A DNA stretch of 47,956 nucleotides. Source: Hyphomicrobiales bacterium (GTDB lineage: Bacteria > Pseudomonadota > Alphaproteobacteria > Rhizobiales > Beijerinckiaceae). The position numbers and the translations under genes are program-made. This document shows, piece after piece, positions 8,676-18,723 of this stretch (the first letter of the stretch is position 1; each line of letters starts with the position of its first letter). A model generated the notes under the pieces. The model was given only the letters and a program-made list of their open reading frames with translations, was not told the DNA's origin and searched no databases. The stretch is taken from positions 1-47,956 of the forward strand of contig JAIYCE010000063.1 of assembly GCA_027488155.1 (NCBI GenBank), read 5' to 3'.

Positions 8676-10019
8676 ATGAGCCGAAGCTATTTCGGGACGG
8701 ACGGAATCCGAGGCGAGGCCAATAAGGTCATCACACCGGAGCTCGCCCTAAAGGTGGGGCAAGCGGCAGGGATGGTATTCCAGCGCGGCGAACACCGTCA
8801 CCGTGTTGTAATCGGCAAGGATACGCGGCTCTCGGGCTATATGATCGAGAACGCGCTTGTCGCCGGTTTCACATCTGTGGGTATGGACCCTTTGCTGCTT
8901 GGCCCGATGCCGACCCCGGCTGTCGCCATGCTGACCCATTCGATGCGCGCCGATCTCGGCGTGATGATCTCAGCCTCCCACAATCATTTCGAGGACAATG
9001 GCATCAAGCTGTTCGGCCCGGATGGCTATAAGCTATCCGACGAAACCGAAAAGGAAATTGAGGTGCTGCTCGATTCCGATCTGTCATCCAAGCTCGCGAC
9101 CCCCACGAAGCTCGGTCGCGCAAAGCGCGTCGAAGCAGTGCATGCGCGCTATATTGAGTTTGCCAAGCGCACCATCATGGGCAGCGTGGATCTCTCAGGC
9201 CTTCGGATTGTCGTCGATTGTGCCAATGGCGCGGCTTACAGGGTTGCGCCAGAAGCCTTGTGGGAGTTGGGCGCGGAAGTGTTTGCCATTGGCGACAAGC
9301 CGGATGGCTTCAATATCAATCGCGATGTCGGCTCGACGGCGCCACAGGCGCTCGCCGACAAGGTGCGTGAAATGCGCGCCGATATCGGCATTGCACTCGA
9401 TGGCGATGCGGACCGCGTGATCATTGTCGACGAGAAGGGCCATGTCGTCGATGGCGATCAGCTGATGGCTGTGATTGCAACAAGCTGGAACGAAGAAGGG
9501 CGCCTCTCCAAGCCCGGTATTGTTGCAACCATCATGTCCAATCTGGGTCTTGAGCGGTATCTCGTCGGACAGGGCCTTTCGCTTTTGCGTTCCGCCGTTG
9601 GCGACCGCCATGTGCTCGAAGAAATGCGGGCGCAGGGCTACAATGTCGGCGGCGAGCAATCGGGCCATATCATTCTCAGCGATTTCGGCACAACCGGCGA
9701 CGGACTCGTCTCTGCGCTGCAATTGCTCGCGGTGCTCAAACGAAAAGAAGTTCCGGTGAGCGAGTTGTGCCATTGCTTCGATCCGGTGCCGCAGCTTCTC
9801 AAAAATGTGCGGTTCAAATCCGGGCATCCGCTCGATGCGGAGCCTGTGAAGAAGGCCATCGCCTTGTCGCGCGAAAAGCTCGGCCAGGCAGGTCGCCTCG
9901 TGATCCGCCCGTCGGGGACGGAGCCTGTCATCCGTGTCATGGCGGAAGCGGATGATGCGGCGCTCGTGGCGACCATTGTGGACGAGGTCTGCGCGGCGGT
10001 GGCCAAGGCTGCGGCCTGA
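8676..10019 (+). CDS. glmM: Phosphoglucosamine mutase GlmM
   Basis: This 447-residue enzyme converts glucosamine-6-phosphate to glucosamine-1-phosphate for UDP-GlcNAc and hence peptidoglycan and LPS. It begins [12 protein letters not shown]. The active-site loop ISASHN has catalytic Ser101, the metal-binding loop is LDGDADR, the sugar-binding loop is GGEQSGH, and the phosphate-binding loop RPSGTEP lies near the C-terminus. The length is normal. The start at 8676 follows a GGGGCAGGGGA stretch; the open frame to 8598 is not conserved. A possible 7-bp hairpin (8600-8606 with 8624-8630) lies in the leader. glmM downstream of ftsH is a common alphaproteobacterial order. Confidence 0.97.
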   Translation: MSRSYFGTDGIRGEANKVITPELALKVGQAAGMVFQRGEHRHRVVIGKDTRLSGYMIENALVAGFTSVGMDPLLLGPMPTPAVAMLTHSMRADLGVMISASHNHFEDNGIKLFGPDGYKLSDETEKEIEVLLDSDLSSKLATPTKLGRAKRVEAVHARYIEFAKRTIMGSVDLSGLRIVVDCANGAAYRVAPEALWELGAEVFAIGDKPDGFNINRDVGSTAPQALADKVREMRADIGIALDGDADRVIIVDEKGHVVDGDQLMAVIATSWNEEGRLSKPGIVATIMSNLGLERYLVGQGLSLLRSAVGDRHVLEEMRAQGYNVGGEQSGHIILSDFGTTGDGLVSALQLLAVLKRKEVPVSELCHCFDPVPQLLKNVRFKSGHPLDAEPVKKAIALSREKLGQAGRLVIRPSGTEPVIRVMAEADDAALVATIVDEVCAAVAKAAA

Positions 10020-10100
10020 CACCTCTTTTCCCTTCTTGCCGCTTTTCCATCTGCGGACGGATTGACGCACCCGCTGCCTTGCTTTAGGCACGGCGGCGGG

Positions 10101-10142
10101 ACACTCCCCCCCAACGGGGAGCGCCCATCTGTAAGGATGGAG
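10101..10142 (+). promoter_or_regulatory. serC RNA motif-like leader (two hairpins at the ribosome-binding site)
   Basis: Hairpin one is CTCCCC/GGGGAG (10104-10109 with 10116-10121). Hairpin two is CCATC/GATGG (10125-10129 with 10136-10140). The Shine-Dalgarno GGAG (10139-10142) overlaps the 3' arm of hairpin two, and the serC ATG follows 8 nt later. Position, strand and two-hairpin form fit the serC RNA motif described by comparative genomics in alphaproteobacteria. I matched it from memory of its architecture, not by a covariance model. Confidence 0.6.
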
Positions 10143-10150
10143 ACAAACAG

Positions 10151-11323
10151 ATGACGATGACCCCGCCCGGCACAAAGCCGGCTTGCGCGAATTTTTCTTC
10201 CGGCCCCTGCGCGAAGCGCCCCGGCTGGTCCCTCGAAGCTCTCAAAGACGCTCCGCTCGGTCGCTCGCACCGCGCCAAGGTCGGCAAGACTAAGCTGAAG
10301 CTTGCCATCGACCTGACGCGCGAAGTGTTGCATGTCCCGGCTGATTATCGCATTGGCATCGTTCCGGCGTCCGATACGGGTGCGGTCGAAATGGCGATGT
10401 GGACGCTGCTTGGTGCGCGCCCGGTCGATATGGTCGCTTGGGAAAGCTTCGGCGAAGGCTGGGTGACCGACGCCGTCAAGCAACTCAAGCTCAAGGACGC
10501 GCGCGTTCTCAAGGCGGGGTACGGCGAGATCGTCGATCTCTCGACCATCAATTTCGATCATGATGTCGTCTTCACATGGAATGGCACGACCTCTGGCGTG
10601 CGCGTGCCGAATGGCGATTGGATCCCGGCGGACCGCAAGGGTCTGACGATTTGCGACGCCACGTCGGCGGCCTTCGCGCAGCGTCTCGATTGGGACAAGC
10701 TCGATGTGGTAACGTTCTCGTGGCAGAAAGTGCTCGGCGGCGAAGCCGCTCATGGCATCATCATTCTCTCGCCGCGTGCCGCCGAACGACTGACGACTTA
10801 CACGCCCGCTTGGCCACTGCCGAAGATTTTCCGTCTCACATCAGGCGGCAAAATTTCCGAAGGTATTTTCCAAGGCGAGACGATCAACACGCCGTCCATG
10901 CTCTGCGTCGAGGATTACATCGATGCGCTTGAATGGGCGAAAAAGATCGGCGGCCTGGATGCGCTCATCGCGCGGGCCGATGCCAATACCAAAGTCATCG
11001 CTGATTTTGCGGATCAGAATGATTGGATCAAGTTTCTTGCGAAGGACCCGACCACGCGTTCGAATACGTCGGTGTGTCTCGTCTTCTCCGATCCAGCGAT
11101 CAAGGCGCTTGATGAGGCGGCGCAAGCCGATTTTGCCAAGAATGTCGCGGCTCTCCTCGAGAAAGAAAAAGTCGGTTACGATCTCGGGGCCTATCGCGAT
11201 GCACCTGCGGGCCTCCGCATCTGGTGCGGTGCAACGGTCGAAGCATCCGACGTCAAAGTGCTGATGGAATGGCTCGCTTACGCTTTCCACACCACAAAGG
11301 CTCAGCTCAACAAAGCCGCCTGA
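10151..11323 (+). CDS. serC: Phosphoserine aminotransferase SerC
   Basis: This 390-residue protein is the alphaproteobacterial/methanosarcinal type of phosphoserine transaminase. It carries the N-terminal [13 protein letters not shown], and the PLP-binding lysine is K193 in [10 protein letters not shown]. It converts 3-phosphohydroxypyruvate and glutamate to phosphoserine, the second step of serine synthesis. The ATG at 10151 follows GGAG; an in-frame ATG at 10157 is an alternative. serA, which makes its substrate, follows after a 118-bp structured spacer, so the two probably form an operon controlled by the serC-type leader. Confidence 0.96.
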   Translation: MTMTPPGTKPACANFSSGPCAKRPGWSLEALKDAPLGRSHRAKVGKTKLKLAIDLTREVLHVPADYRIGIVPASDTGAVEMAMWTLLGARPVDMVAWESFGEGWVTDAVKQLKLKDARVLKAGYGEIVDLSTINFDHDVVFTWNGTTSGVRVPNGDWIPADRKGLTICDATSAAFAQRLDWDKLDVVTFSWQKVLGGEAAHGIIILSPRAAERLTTYTPAWPLPKIFRLTSGGKISEGIFQGETINTPSMLCVEDYIDALEWAKKIGGLDALIARADANTKVIADFADQNDWIKFLAKDPTTRSNTSVCLVFSDPAIKALDEAAQADFAKNVAALLEKEKVGYDLGAYRDAPAGLRIWCGATVEASDVKVLMEWLAYAFHTTKAQLNKAA

Positions 11324-11330
11324 TGATTTC

Positions 11331-11422
11331 TCCCGGCCTTTGACGGCGCGCAATTGTGCGCTTGCTCGCAGGCCGGGATTGCATCCCGCATTTCCCATTC
11401 ATCTGGCGCGCGATGACGCGCC
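11331..11422 (+). promoter_or_regulatory. Structured serC-serA intergenic leader with competing hairpins
   Basis: An 8-bp stem TCCCGGCC/GGCCGGGA (11331-11338 with 11371-11378) encloses a small hairpin GCGCA/TGCGC (11348-11361). Its 3' arm overlaps a second hairpin CGGGAT/ATCCCG (about 11375-11389), so the two cannot form together. A third hairpin GGCGCG/CGCGCC (11405-11410 with 11417-11422) lies 20 nt before the serA start. There is no clear T-run. Confidence 0.45.
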
Positions 11423-11441
11423 TTTACGAAGGACCAATCTC

Positions 11442-13028
11442 ATGGCTCCCCGCGTTCTCATTTCCGATGCTTTGTCGCCCGCCGCTGTCGCGATCTTCAA
11501 GGATCGTGGCGTCGAAGTCGATTTCCAGCCCGATCTCGGCAAGGACAAGGACAAGCTCGCTGCGATCATCGGCAATTATGATGGCCTTGCCATCCGCTCG
11601 GCGACAAAGGTGACCGATGCAATCATTGCGGAAGCAAAGAATCTGAAAGTGGTCGGCCGCGCCGGTATTGGTGTCGACAATGTCGATATTCCGGCCGCAA
11701 CGGCGAAGGGCATCATCGTGATGAACACGCCTTTCGGCAATTCGATCACGACGGCGGAACATGCCATTGCGATGATGTTTGCGATTGCGCGTGAAATTCC
11801 GGCAGCCGATGCTTCGACGCAAGCGGGCAAATGGGAAAAGAACCGTTTCATGGGCGTCGAAATCACCGGTAAGGTGCTCGGCCTCATCGGTTGCGGCAAT
11901 ATCGGCTCGATCGTTGCGGATCGCGCCTTGGGCTTGAAGATGCGTGTCCTTGCTTATGATCCCTTCCTGTCGCCGGAGCGCGCCCTCGATCTCGGCGTTG
12001 ACAAGGTCGAACTCGATGAACTTCTCGCTAAGGCGGATTTCATCACGATGCATGTGCCGATGACGGCGCAGACGAAGAACATTCTTTCAGCTGAGAATAT
12101 TGCCAAGACGAAGAAGGGTGTTCGGATCGTCAATTGTGCGCGTGGCGGTCTCGTTGATGAAGTTGCGTTGCGGGCCGCTCTCGACTCAGGCCATGTCGCA
12201 GGCGCAGCCTTTGACGTGTTCCTGGAAGAGCCTGCAAAAACCAACCCGCTCTTCGGCCATCCGAATGTTGTCTGCACGCCGCATCTGGGGGCCTCGACCA
12301 ACGAAGCGCAGGAAAATGTAGCACTTCAGGTCGCAGAACAAATGTCGGATTATCTGATCCGTGGTGCGATTTCGAATGCCGTGAACTTCCCGTCGATCAC
12401 GGCGGAAGAAGCGCCGAAACTGAAGCCTTTCATTGCGCTGGCTGAAAAGCTCGGCGCATTTGCGGGTCAGCTCACCACGAGCGATATCAAGGAAATTCGC
12501 ATCACTTATGAAGGTGTTGTTGCCGGATTGAAGTTGAAGGCATTAACGGCAGCGGCCATTGCCGGCTTGCTGCGTCCCGCGCTCGCCGACATTAACGTCG
12601 TCTCGGCGCCGATCATCGCGAAAGAGCGTGGCATTGCAGTCTCAGAAACGGCGCGTGTGGCGGAAGGCGATTATGAATCGCTGATCACACTCACGGTCGT
12701 TACGGCTGATCAGGAGCGCTCGATTGCAGGTACCGTGTTCCACGATGGCAAGCCGCGCATCGTCGCCATCAAGGGCATCAAGGTCGATGCCGAATTCGGT
12801 CCGTCGATGATCTATGTCACGAACGAAGATAAGCCGGGCTTTATCGGCCGTTTCGCTTCCACGCTTGGCGAAGCGGGCGTGAACATCGCGACCTTCGCGC
12901 TTGGCCGCGATGCCAAGGGCGGTTCGGCGATTGCGCTCGTCGAAGTCGATGGCGAAGTGCCGGACGGCGCGCTCAAGACGATCGAGACGCTGCCGGGCGT
13001 GAAGCAAGCTAAAGTCTTGAAATTCTGA
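11442..13028 (+). CDS. serA: D-3-phosphoglycerate dehydrogenase SerA (long form)
   Basis: This 528-residue enzyme commits 3-phosphoglycerate to serine synthesis. It has the substrate-binding lobes, a Rossmann motif GCGNIG at 150-155, the conserved RAGIGVDNVD and NCARGGLVDE segments with catalytic Arg, and the EEPAKTNPLF/PHLGAST region with the catalytic His. Then come an intervening domain (about 320-450) and a C-terminal ACT domain (from about 455), where serine binds in regulated forms. The length fits the long type. The ATG at 11442 gives the family N-terminus; the frame is open to 11340 inside the structured spacer. Confidence 0.97.
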   Translation: MAPRVLISDALSPAAVAIFKDRGVEVDFQPDLGKDKDKLAAIIGNYDGLAIRSATKVTDAIIAEAKNLKVVGRAGIGVDNVDIPAATAKGIIVMNTPFGNSITTAEHAIAMMFAIAREIPAADASTQAGKWEKNRFMGVEITGKVLGLIGCGNIGSIVADRALGLKMRVLAYDPFLSPERALDLGVDKVELDELLAKADFITMHVPMTAQTKNILSAENIAKTKKGVRIVNCARGGLVDEVALRAALDSGHVAGAAFDVFLEEPAKTNPLFGHPNVVCTPHLGASTNEAQENVALQVAEQMSDYLIRGAISNAVNFPSITAEEAPKLKPFIALAEKLGAFAGQLTTSDIKEIRITYEGVVAGLKLKALTAAAIAGLLRPALADINVVSAPIIAKERGIAVSETARVAEGDYESLITLTVVTADQERSIAGTVFHDGKPRIVAIKGIKVDAEFGPSMIYVTNEDKPGFIGRFASTLGEAGVNIATFALGRDAKGGSAIALVEVDGEVPDGALKTIETLPGVKQAKVLKF

Positions 13029-13051
13029 TCGATCGATCAGCGCAGAGATGA

Positions 13052-13081
13052 AAGCCTCCGCCGCAGGACGGGGGCTTTTTT
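13052..13081 (+). terminator. Intrinsic terminator after serA
   Basis: Stem AGCCTCCG/CGGGGGCT with one G-T pair, loop CCGCAGGA, then TTTTTT. The T-run touches the stop codon of the convergent DMT permease gene. Confidence 0.85.
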
Positions 13082-13998
13082 CATGCGCGCCGTCCGAGTG
13101 TTTCTGCAATCAAGATGCCGCCCACGACAAGGATCAGGGCGGCTGCGTGATAAAGGTGGAAGGGCTCGCCGAGAAAGATCACGGCGAAGAGCGCGCCAAA
13201 CACCGGCACGAGATTGGTGAAAATACCCGCGCGGCTCGGTCCGACGATGGCAACGCCGCGCATGAAAAAAAGCTGTGAGACAAGGCTTGGGAATATCCCT
13301 GCATAGAGCAGCACCGCAAAGCCTTTGGCCGTTGGCCAGATGAATTCACCGCGCGCGATCTCGAGCCAAAAAAGCGGGATCGAGGTCAGAAACGCTACGG
13401 CCGCCATGGCGGTGAAAAAGCTGAGCGGGGATACTTGCGGGCGGTTGCGCAATGCAAGCGTATAACCGGCATAAAGGAGGCAGGCGACGATCAGGAAGAT
13501 ATCGCCGAGATTGAAGGTCAATTTTTTCAACGTCTCGAGGCTGCCTTGGGCAGCAATCGTCGTGACGCCTGCCAATGTCACGAGAACGCCGAAGAGTTGG
13601 ATGGGTGTGGCGCGCACGCGAAAGAAAATCAGCGCACCCAGTAGAACGAAGACTGGGATGGCGCCCTGCAAAATCGTCATGTTCACGGCGCTCGTATAAT
13701 GCGCCGAGAGATAGAACAGAGAATTGAAGGCCGTAAAACCGAGCGCGCCCATGAGTATGATCGCGGGCCAGTGCATCCGCATCGTCGGCCAATCGCGTTT
13801 GAAATCGTCGCGCGCGATCAGCGTGAGAATGAAGCAGGCGATCAACCAGCGCCAACAGACCAGCGTCATTGGCGCGATCTCGCCGACGGCGGATTTGCCG
13901 GCCACACCATTGCCCGCCCACATGGCCGTCGTCAGCACCAGCAATAGGCTGGGCTGGCGGTAGAGCCAATCGCGGGCAGTGAGGTAGAGAGATTTCAT
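13081..13998 (-). CDS. DMT-superfamily (EamA) transporter
   Basis: This 305-residue inner-membrane protein has about ten hydrophobic helices arranged as two EamA repeats. Repeat one starts near LLVLTTAMWAGNGVAGK, and repeat two near FNLGDIFLIVACLLYAGYTL. The GN.V.G-type motif in helix 1 and the LGEP.....A.LI motif near the end of repeat two are typical of drug/metabolite exporters. The substrate cannot be inferred. It is convergent with serA and divergent from the glutamine amidotransferase gene. Confidence 0.88.
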   Translation of the reverse strand: MKSLYLTARDWLYRQPSLLLVLTTAMWAGNGVAGKSAVGEIAPMTLVCWRWLIACFILTLIARDDFKRDWPTMRMHWPAIILMGALGFTAFNSLFYLSAHYTSAVNMTILQGAIPVFVLLGALIFFRVRATPIQLFGVLVTLAGVTTIAAQGSLETLKKLTFNLGDIFLIVACLLYAGYTLALRNRPQVSPLSFFTAMAAVAFLTSIPLFWLEIARGEFIWPTAKGFAVLLYAGIFPSLVSQLFFMRGVAIVGPSRAGIFTNLVPVFGALFAVIFLGEPFHLYHAAALILVVGGILIAETLGRRA

Positions 13999-14152
13999 GC
14001 GGTGCGCCTGTTACTGTAGCGGGCTTCGCATGCGCGCCCGGCGCGGGCAAGGCGGGTAGAGGCAGAGGGCCCATGCGCTGTATGCGTTTGCCGAAGTCGG
14101 AAGCTCCGGCTAAACCATTCCATCACCATCGCAATCGCTGATTGTTTCCACC

Positions 14153-15013
14153 ATGCTTCGTTTTCTGGTCGTTGAAGGTAATATGCGCGCTGCCCGCGAG
14201 GGTTTTCGTGAGGCCTATGGGCTTACCCCGTCTGAAGCCTACGCCGATGTTCTGCAACATCTCGCGCCCGATACGCTGTGCGACATCGCTTTTCCCGCCG
14301 ACGCAGGCGCCAATTTGCCGGATGGCGATGGGCTCGAAGGTTATGATGGCGTTGTCCTGACGGGCTCAGGCCTCAATGTCTATGATGGTGGGCCTGCCAT
14401 CGAGCGGCAGATAGAATTGATGCGGGCGGTCTATAAATCGAAGACGCCCGCTTTTGGCTCGTGCTGGGGCATCCAGATCGGAGCGGTCGCCGCCGGTGGC
14501 ACCGTCACAAAAAATGAGCGCGGTCGGGAAATCAACATCGCGCGCAATATCGCTCCCACTGAGGCCGGGCTATCTCATCCACTCTTACAGGGCCGGGCGC
14601 GGGCCTATGACGCGCCGTGTTCCCATCTTGATCATGTGACCGGGTTGCCTGGGGAAATCACCTTATTGGCTTCCAACGCCATGTCAGAGGTGCAGGCGGC
14701 AGAGATCCGGCATGAGGGCGGGGTGTTCTGGGGTGTTCAGTACCATCCGGAGTTCGACCTGCGCATAATGGCGGTGATCCTCGAGCGTTATGGCGATGGG
14801 CTTATCCTGGAGGGGTTCTTCAAGGACCGCGCCGATTGCGATCGTTTCGCCACCGATATGCGCACGCTCCATGACGAGCCGGGCCGCATGGATGTGGCGT
14901 TCCGCCTCGGGATTGGGGCCGATATCCTCGATCCGGCCATCCGTCGGACGGAGCTGACTAATTTCATCGCCCATCAGGTGCGTCCGACAAAATCGGCCCG
15001 TGGACGAGCGTGA
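14153..15013 (+). CDS. Class I glutamine amidotransferase (GMP-synthase-like)
   Basis: This 286-residue single-domain GATase has the nucleophile elbow FGSCWGIQIG with Cys104 and the His-Glu pair in QYHPEFD (about residue 197). It has no synthetase domain, so it is a stand-alone amidotransferase-like enzyme, similar to GuaA-like proteins that act on gamma-glutamyl compounds or free glutamine. The real substrate is unknown. About 50 C-terminal residues after the catalytic Glu form a helical extension. A terminator follows and separates it from purA. Confidence 0.82.
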   Translation: MLRFLVVEGNMRAAREGFREAYGLTPSEAYADVLQHLAPDTLCDIAFPADAGANLPDGDGLEGYDGVVLTGSGLNVYDGGPAIERQIELMRAVYKSKTPAFGSCWGIQIGAVAAGGTVTKNERGREINIARNIAPTEAGLSHPLLQGRARAYDAPCSHLDHVTGLPGEITLLASNAMSEVQAAEIRHEGGVFWGVQYHPEFDLRIMAVILERYGDGLILEGFFKDRADCDRFATDMRTLHDEPGRMDVAFRLGIGADILDPAIRRTELTNFIAHQVRPTKSARGRA

Positions 15014-15067
15014 GAAAACGCCTTCCTTTCTTGCCGTCTGTCCCCTGATCGGGTAGGGGTCTGCCGC

Positions 15068-15093
15068 AAGCCCCGGCCTTGCCGGGGCTTTTG
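15068..15093 (+). terminator. Intrinsic terminator before purA
   Basis: Stem AAGCCCCGGC/GCCGGGGCTT with a 3-nt loop CTT (15078-15080), continuing into TTTT. Confidence 0.85.
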
Positions 15094-15143
15094 CGTTCGG
15101 GCGGCAGAAAACCGTCGCGCAGGTCCGGTCGGAGAACAGATCT

Positions 15144-16436
15144 ATGGCGAATGTGGTCGTCGTCGGCGCTCAATGGGGCGACGAAGGGAAGGGCAAGCTT
15201 GTCGACTGGCTGAGCGAACAGGCCGATACGGTCGTGCGCTTCCAGGGCGGGCATAATGCCGGCCATACGCTCGTTATTGGCGACAAGGTCTATAAATTGT
15301 CGCTCCTGCCGTCGGGCGTCGTGCGCCCGGGCAAGCTCGCCATTATCGGCAATGGTGTCGTGCTCGATCCTTACGCGCTCGTCGCAGAAGTCGAGAAGCT
15401 TCAGGGTCAGGGCGTTGCCATTTCGCGCGACAATCTCCGCGTCGCCGATAATGTCCCGCTGATTCTTTCGGTGCATCGCGAACTTGATGCGTTGCGGGAA
15501 AGCGGCGCGTCGGGCACTAAGATTGGCACCACTAAGCGTGGCATCGGCCCGGCCTATGAAGATAAGGTTGGCCGCCGCGCCATCCGTCTCATGGATCTGG
15601 CCGAACCCGACAGTTTGATGGACAAGGTCGAGCGGTTGCTCGCCCACCACAATGCGCTCCGCCGCGGTCTCGATCTGCCGGAATTCAAGGCGGCAGATAT
15701 TCATGCCGAATTGTCGGCGATTGCCGATCGTGTGCTGCCTTACATGGACACTGTGTGGCAATTGCTCGACGAAGAGCGCCGCGCCGGCAAACGCATTTTG
15801 TTCGAAGGCGCGCAAGGCGCTTTGCTCGATATAGACCACGGCACCTATCCGTTCGTGACGTCGTCGAACACCGTGGCCGGCCAGGCTGCGACGGGTTCGG
15901 GCATGGGCCCCGGACAAGTCGGTTATGTGCTTGGCATTGCCAAGGCCTACACCACGCGCGTGGGCGAAGGCCCGTTTCCGACAGAACAGGATAATGACAT
16001 CGGCAATCTGATCGGCGAGCGCGGCCACGAATTCGGTACGGTAACGGGCCGCAAGCGCCGTTGCGGTTGGTTCGATGCTGTGCTTGTGCGCCAAACGGTG
16101 CGTACATCCGGCATTCATGGCATCGCGCTGACGAAGCTCGACATTCTTGACGGCTTCAAGGACATAAAGGTCTGCGTGCGCTATCGTCTCGACGGTGTCG
16201 AAATCGATCATTTGCCGGCAAGTCAGAGTGCGCAGGCGCGTGTCGAGCCAGTTTATGAAACCATCGATGGATGGGACGGCACAACGGCTGGTGCGCGCAG
16301 CTGGGCGGATCTTCCGGCGCAAGCAATCAAGTATGTCCGGCGTATTGAGGAATTGATCGGCGCGCCCGTGGCCCTTGTCTCCACAAGCCCTGAGCGTCAG
16401 GATACGATCCTCGTTCAAAATCCGTTCGAGACCTAA
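15144..16436 (+). CDS. purA: Adenylosuccinate synthetase PurA
   Basis: This 430-residue enzyme links IMP and aspartate with GTP to make adenylosuccinate, the first step from IMP to AMP. The P-loop [11 protein letters not shown] and the following [10 protein letters not shown] are at the N-terminus. The IMP-binding [14 protein letters not shown] and the C-terminal GARSWADLP and nucleotide-binding segments are all present. The length is standard. The start has GGAG 9 nt upstream. The next gene begins 27 bp downstream on the same strand. Confidence 0.98.
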   Translation: MANVVVVGAQWGDEGKGKLVDWLSEQADTVVRFQGGHNAGHTLVIGDKVYKLSLLPSGVVRPGKLAIIGNGVVLDPYALVAEVEKLQGQGVAISRDNLRVADNVPLILSVHRELDALRESGASGTKIGTTKRGIGPAYEDKVGRRAIRLMDLAEPDSLMDKVERLLAHHNALRRGLDLPEFKAADIHAELSAIADRVLPYMDTVWQLLDEERRAGKRILFEGAQGALLDIDHGTYPFVTSSNTVAGQAATGSGMGPGQVGYVLGIAKAYTTRVGEGPFPTEQDNDIGNLIGERGHEFGTVTGRKRRCGWFDAVLVRQTVRTSGIHGIALTKLDILDGFKDIKVCVRYRLDGVEIDHLPASQSAQARVEPVYETIDGWDGTTAGARSWADLPAQAIKYVRRIEELIGAPVALVSTSPERQDTILVQNPFET

Positions 16437-16463
16437 GCGCAACAGGGAGGCGAGCGCGCCCGC

Positions 16464-17627
16464 ATGGCGGATTATTATTCGCTCATTCAACGCGCTGTCG
16501 CGGGGCTCGAAGAGCCTACGCCTGAAAACCGTCGTGCGATCTATGAGCGCGCCATGGCGGCGCTCAGAATGCAGCTTGAAAACCTCGACCCGCCGCTCTC
16601 TCCGGCTGAGATCATGCGCGAGCAGATCTTGCTCGAGGAAACGATCCAGCGTGTCGAATTGGAAGCGACGCGCGTCTCCGATGAGCGGATCGAAGAAATC
16701 ACCAATCTGCAACCGATTGCATCTTCGCCCGATGCACAACCGAACGATCAGGGTGCACTACAAGCCTCCGCGCCTGCTTTACCTATTCTTGCGGATGGGC
16801 TGCGTCCGGTCGTTTCAGCGCCGAGAGCGCGGCGTGTCGATGCGTTGCGTGTGGCCGTTGTCGGCGTTGCTGTTGCGATTGTCGTTGCTGCGACCGCCAT
16901 TGCCGCTTTTATGTTGCGCGATACGCCCGCCGATTTCGAGCGCACGCAGATTGCCACGGATGCCGATGGCGAACCGCAGGGAAAGTTTCAGGATCGTTTG
17001 CCAACTATGGGCGTAAAGGCCGAAGCCTCCGCGCCTGCGCCTACTCCAACGTCTGCGCCGACAACGCAGACCCGACCGAGTTTACCTTTGGGCGCGCGCG
17101 CGATCCTCGTGCTTGAGCCGGATGATCCGCGCCAGCAACCTGTCGTCGCACAAGGCCGCACGGTGTGGAAACTCGATTCCGTCAGTGGCGGGCCAGGCCA
17201 ACCCATCGATACGGCTGTGCGCGGCATGAGCGAATTCGGCGATAGCGGTCTCACGCTCGAACTGATGTTCCGGCGGAATCGAGATGCCGCACTGCCGGTT
17301 TCGCACACGCTCGAACTCACATTTGCACATGGGGAGAAGGCGCAAATCGCCCCTGTGCGCGATATCTCGCTGCCGGAAATGCGCGCGAATGAAACGCAGA
17401 TTGGAACGCCTATGGCAGGTATTGCCGTGCCGGTGCGGGACAATCTGTTTCTGATCGGCCTATCTAATCTGCCGACCGATGTGACGCGCAATTTCGAGCT
17501 TTTGACATCACGTGGCTGGATTGCCTTTCAGGCACGGTTTGCCGATGGTCGGCGCGCTTTGTTGCTCGTCGAAAAAGGTGCTATTGGCGACCGTGTGATC
17601 GCGGATGCACAAATGGCGTGGAAATAA
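16464..17627 (+). CDS. Membrane-anchored protein of unknown function
   Basis: This 387-residue protein has a helical cytoplasmic N-terminus (about 1-85, starting MADYYSLIQRAVAGLEEPTP), a Pro/Ala-rich linker and one membrane helix at about 129-150. A low-complexity Pro/Thr/Ala linker (about 185-205) is followed by a C-terminal domain rich in beta strand, probably periplasmic. I do not recognise a named family. Proteins with this plan occur beside purA and rpoH in other Hyphomicrobiales. It probably shares the purA transcript. A bidirectional terminator separates it from rpoH. Confidence 0.75.
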   Translation: MADYYSLIQRAVAGLEEPTPENRRAIYERAMAALRMQLENLDPPLSPAEIMREQILLEETIQRVELEATRVSDERIEEITNLQPIASSPDAQPNDQGALQASAPALPILADGLRPVVSAPRARRVDALRVAVVGVAVAIVVAATAIAAFMLRDTPADFERTQIATDADGEPQGKFQDRLPTMGVKAEASAPAPTPTSAPTTQTRPSLPLGARAILVLEPDDPRQQPVVAQGRTVWKLDSVSGGPGQPIDTAVRGMSEFGDSGLTLELMFRRNRDAALPVSHTLELTFAHGEKAQIAPVRDISLPEMRANETQIGTPMAGIAVPVRDNLFLIGLSNLPTDVTRNFELLTSRGWIAFQARFADGRRALLLVEKGAIGDRVIADAQMAWK

Positions 17628-17633
17628 GCACAT

Positions 17634-17672
17634 GAAAAACGTGGCGTTGCCGCCGCGTCGATCATTTTTTTC
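17634..17672. terminator. Bidirectional terminator between the 16464-17627 gene and rpoH
   Basis: Stem ACGTGGCG/CGCCGCGT (17639-17646 with 17651-17658), loop TTGC. On the minus strand it runs straight into TTTTT, ending rpoH. On the plus strand a T7 run begins 6-8 nt after the stem. Confidence 0.65.
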
Positions 17673-17695
17673 TGATTTTTGCTGACGATCCGATT

Positions 17696-18595
17696 TTACG
17701 CCGGAGCCGGCAGCGCGCGCGGTGCCTCGCGTTGCGTGATGAGATCGCGCACCGCCTTCTGCACTTTCTCGAAGGCCCGCACTTCAATCTGGCGTACGCG
17801 CTCGCGCGAGACGCCAAACTCTTCCGATAATTCTTCCAAGGTTACCGGGTCTTCGGCTAAGCGGCGCGCTTCAAAAATGCGGCGTTCACGATCATTGAGA
17901 ACGCCCAACGCATCCTTCAGCGCATCACGGCGATTCTTTGTTTCTTCTTCCTCGACGAGACGGTTTTCCTGCGAGTCGGAATCGTCGACCAGCCAATCCT
18001 GCCATTCACCATCGCCTTCGCCATCGGCGCGGATCGGTGAGTTGAGCGAGGAATCGCCGCCAAGGCGGCGGTTCATCTCAATCACTTCCTGCTCGTTGAC
18101 GCCAAGCTTGGTTGCGATCTGCTTCACTTGATCGGGGCGCAAATCGCCTTCATCGAGCGCAGCGATCTGGCTCTTCGCTTTGCGAAGATTGAAGAAAAGT
18201 TTCTTTTGGTTCGCAGTCGTGCCCATTTTCACAAGCGACCATGAGCGCAGGATGTATTCTTGTATCGCGGCCTTGATCCACCACATCGCATAAGTGGCGA
18301 GGCGGAAGCCCTTGTCAGGCTCGAACCGCTTCACCGCCTGCATAAGGCCGACATTGCCTTCGGAAATGACCTCGCCGATGGGCAAGCCATAGCCGCGATA
18401 GCCCATGGCGATTTTCGCCACGAGGCGGAGATGGGATGTGACAAGTTTATGCGCCGCTTCGGTGTCGCCATGCTCGCGCCATCGCTTGGCGAGCATGAAC
18501 TCCTCCTGCGGTGCGAGCATCGGGAAGCGCCGGATTTCTTCAAGGTAGCGATTGAGGCCACCTTCGGCAGAAATGGCGGGCAGGGCGGATGCCAT
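17696..18595 (-). CDS. rpoH: RNA polymerase heat-shock sigma factor RpoH
   Basis: This 299-residue sigma-70-family protein has the RpoH-specific box QKKLFFNLR at 130-138. It has region 2 (GNVGLMQAVKRFEP and ATYAMWWIKAAIQEYIL) and region 4 with the HTH (LEELSEEFGVSRERVRQIE). It directs transcription of chaperone and protease genes on protein stress. FtsH, its usual degrader in E. coli, is encoded at 6610-8532. Many Hyphomicrobiales have several rpoH copies, so this may not be the only one. It is transcribed away from rluD on the same strand with 128 bp between; no promoter was assigned. Confidence 0.96.
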   Translation of the reverse strand: MASALPAISAEGGLNRYLEEIRRFPMLAPQEEFMLAKRWREHGDTEAAHKLVTSHLRLVAKIAMGYRGYGLPIGEVISEGNVGLMQAVKRFEPDKGFRLATYAMWWIKAAIQEYILRSWSLVKMGTTANQKKLFFNLRKAKSQIAALDEGDLRPDQVKQIATKLGVNEQEVIEMNRRLGGDSSLNSPIRADGEGDGEWQDWLVDDSDSQENRLVEEEETKNRRDALKDALGVLNDRERRIFEARRLAEDPVTLEELSEEFGVSRERVRQIEVRAFEKVQKAVRDLITQREAPRALPAPA

Positions 18596-18723
18596 TATCT
18601 TTCAGTCTCCTGTTCGGCCCCCCGACCGGGCGGGCCATGACGGGCTCCCTTCACGCGGCGAGCCCAATTGTCCCTATCATCCGGCTGACCATGGCCGAAA
18701 GAGGGCGAGAACCCGGAACGGGG

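Noticed and set aside
9195-10753. Two long minus-strand frames opposite glmM and serC
   Set aside because: Both are antisense to clear enzymes and share no domain with known proteins.
14964-16739. 591-codon minus-strand frame opposite purA
   Set aside because: purA is certain on the plus strand. The antisense frame is a codon-bias shadow with no recognisable domain.
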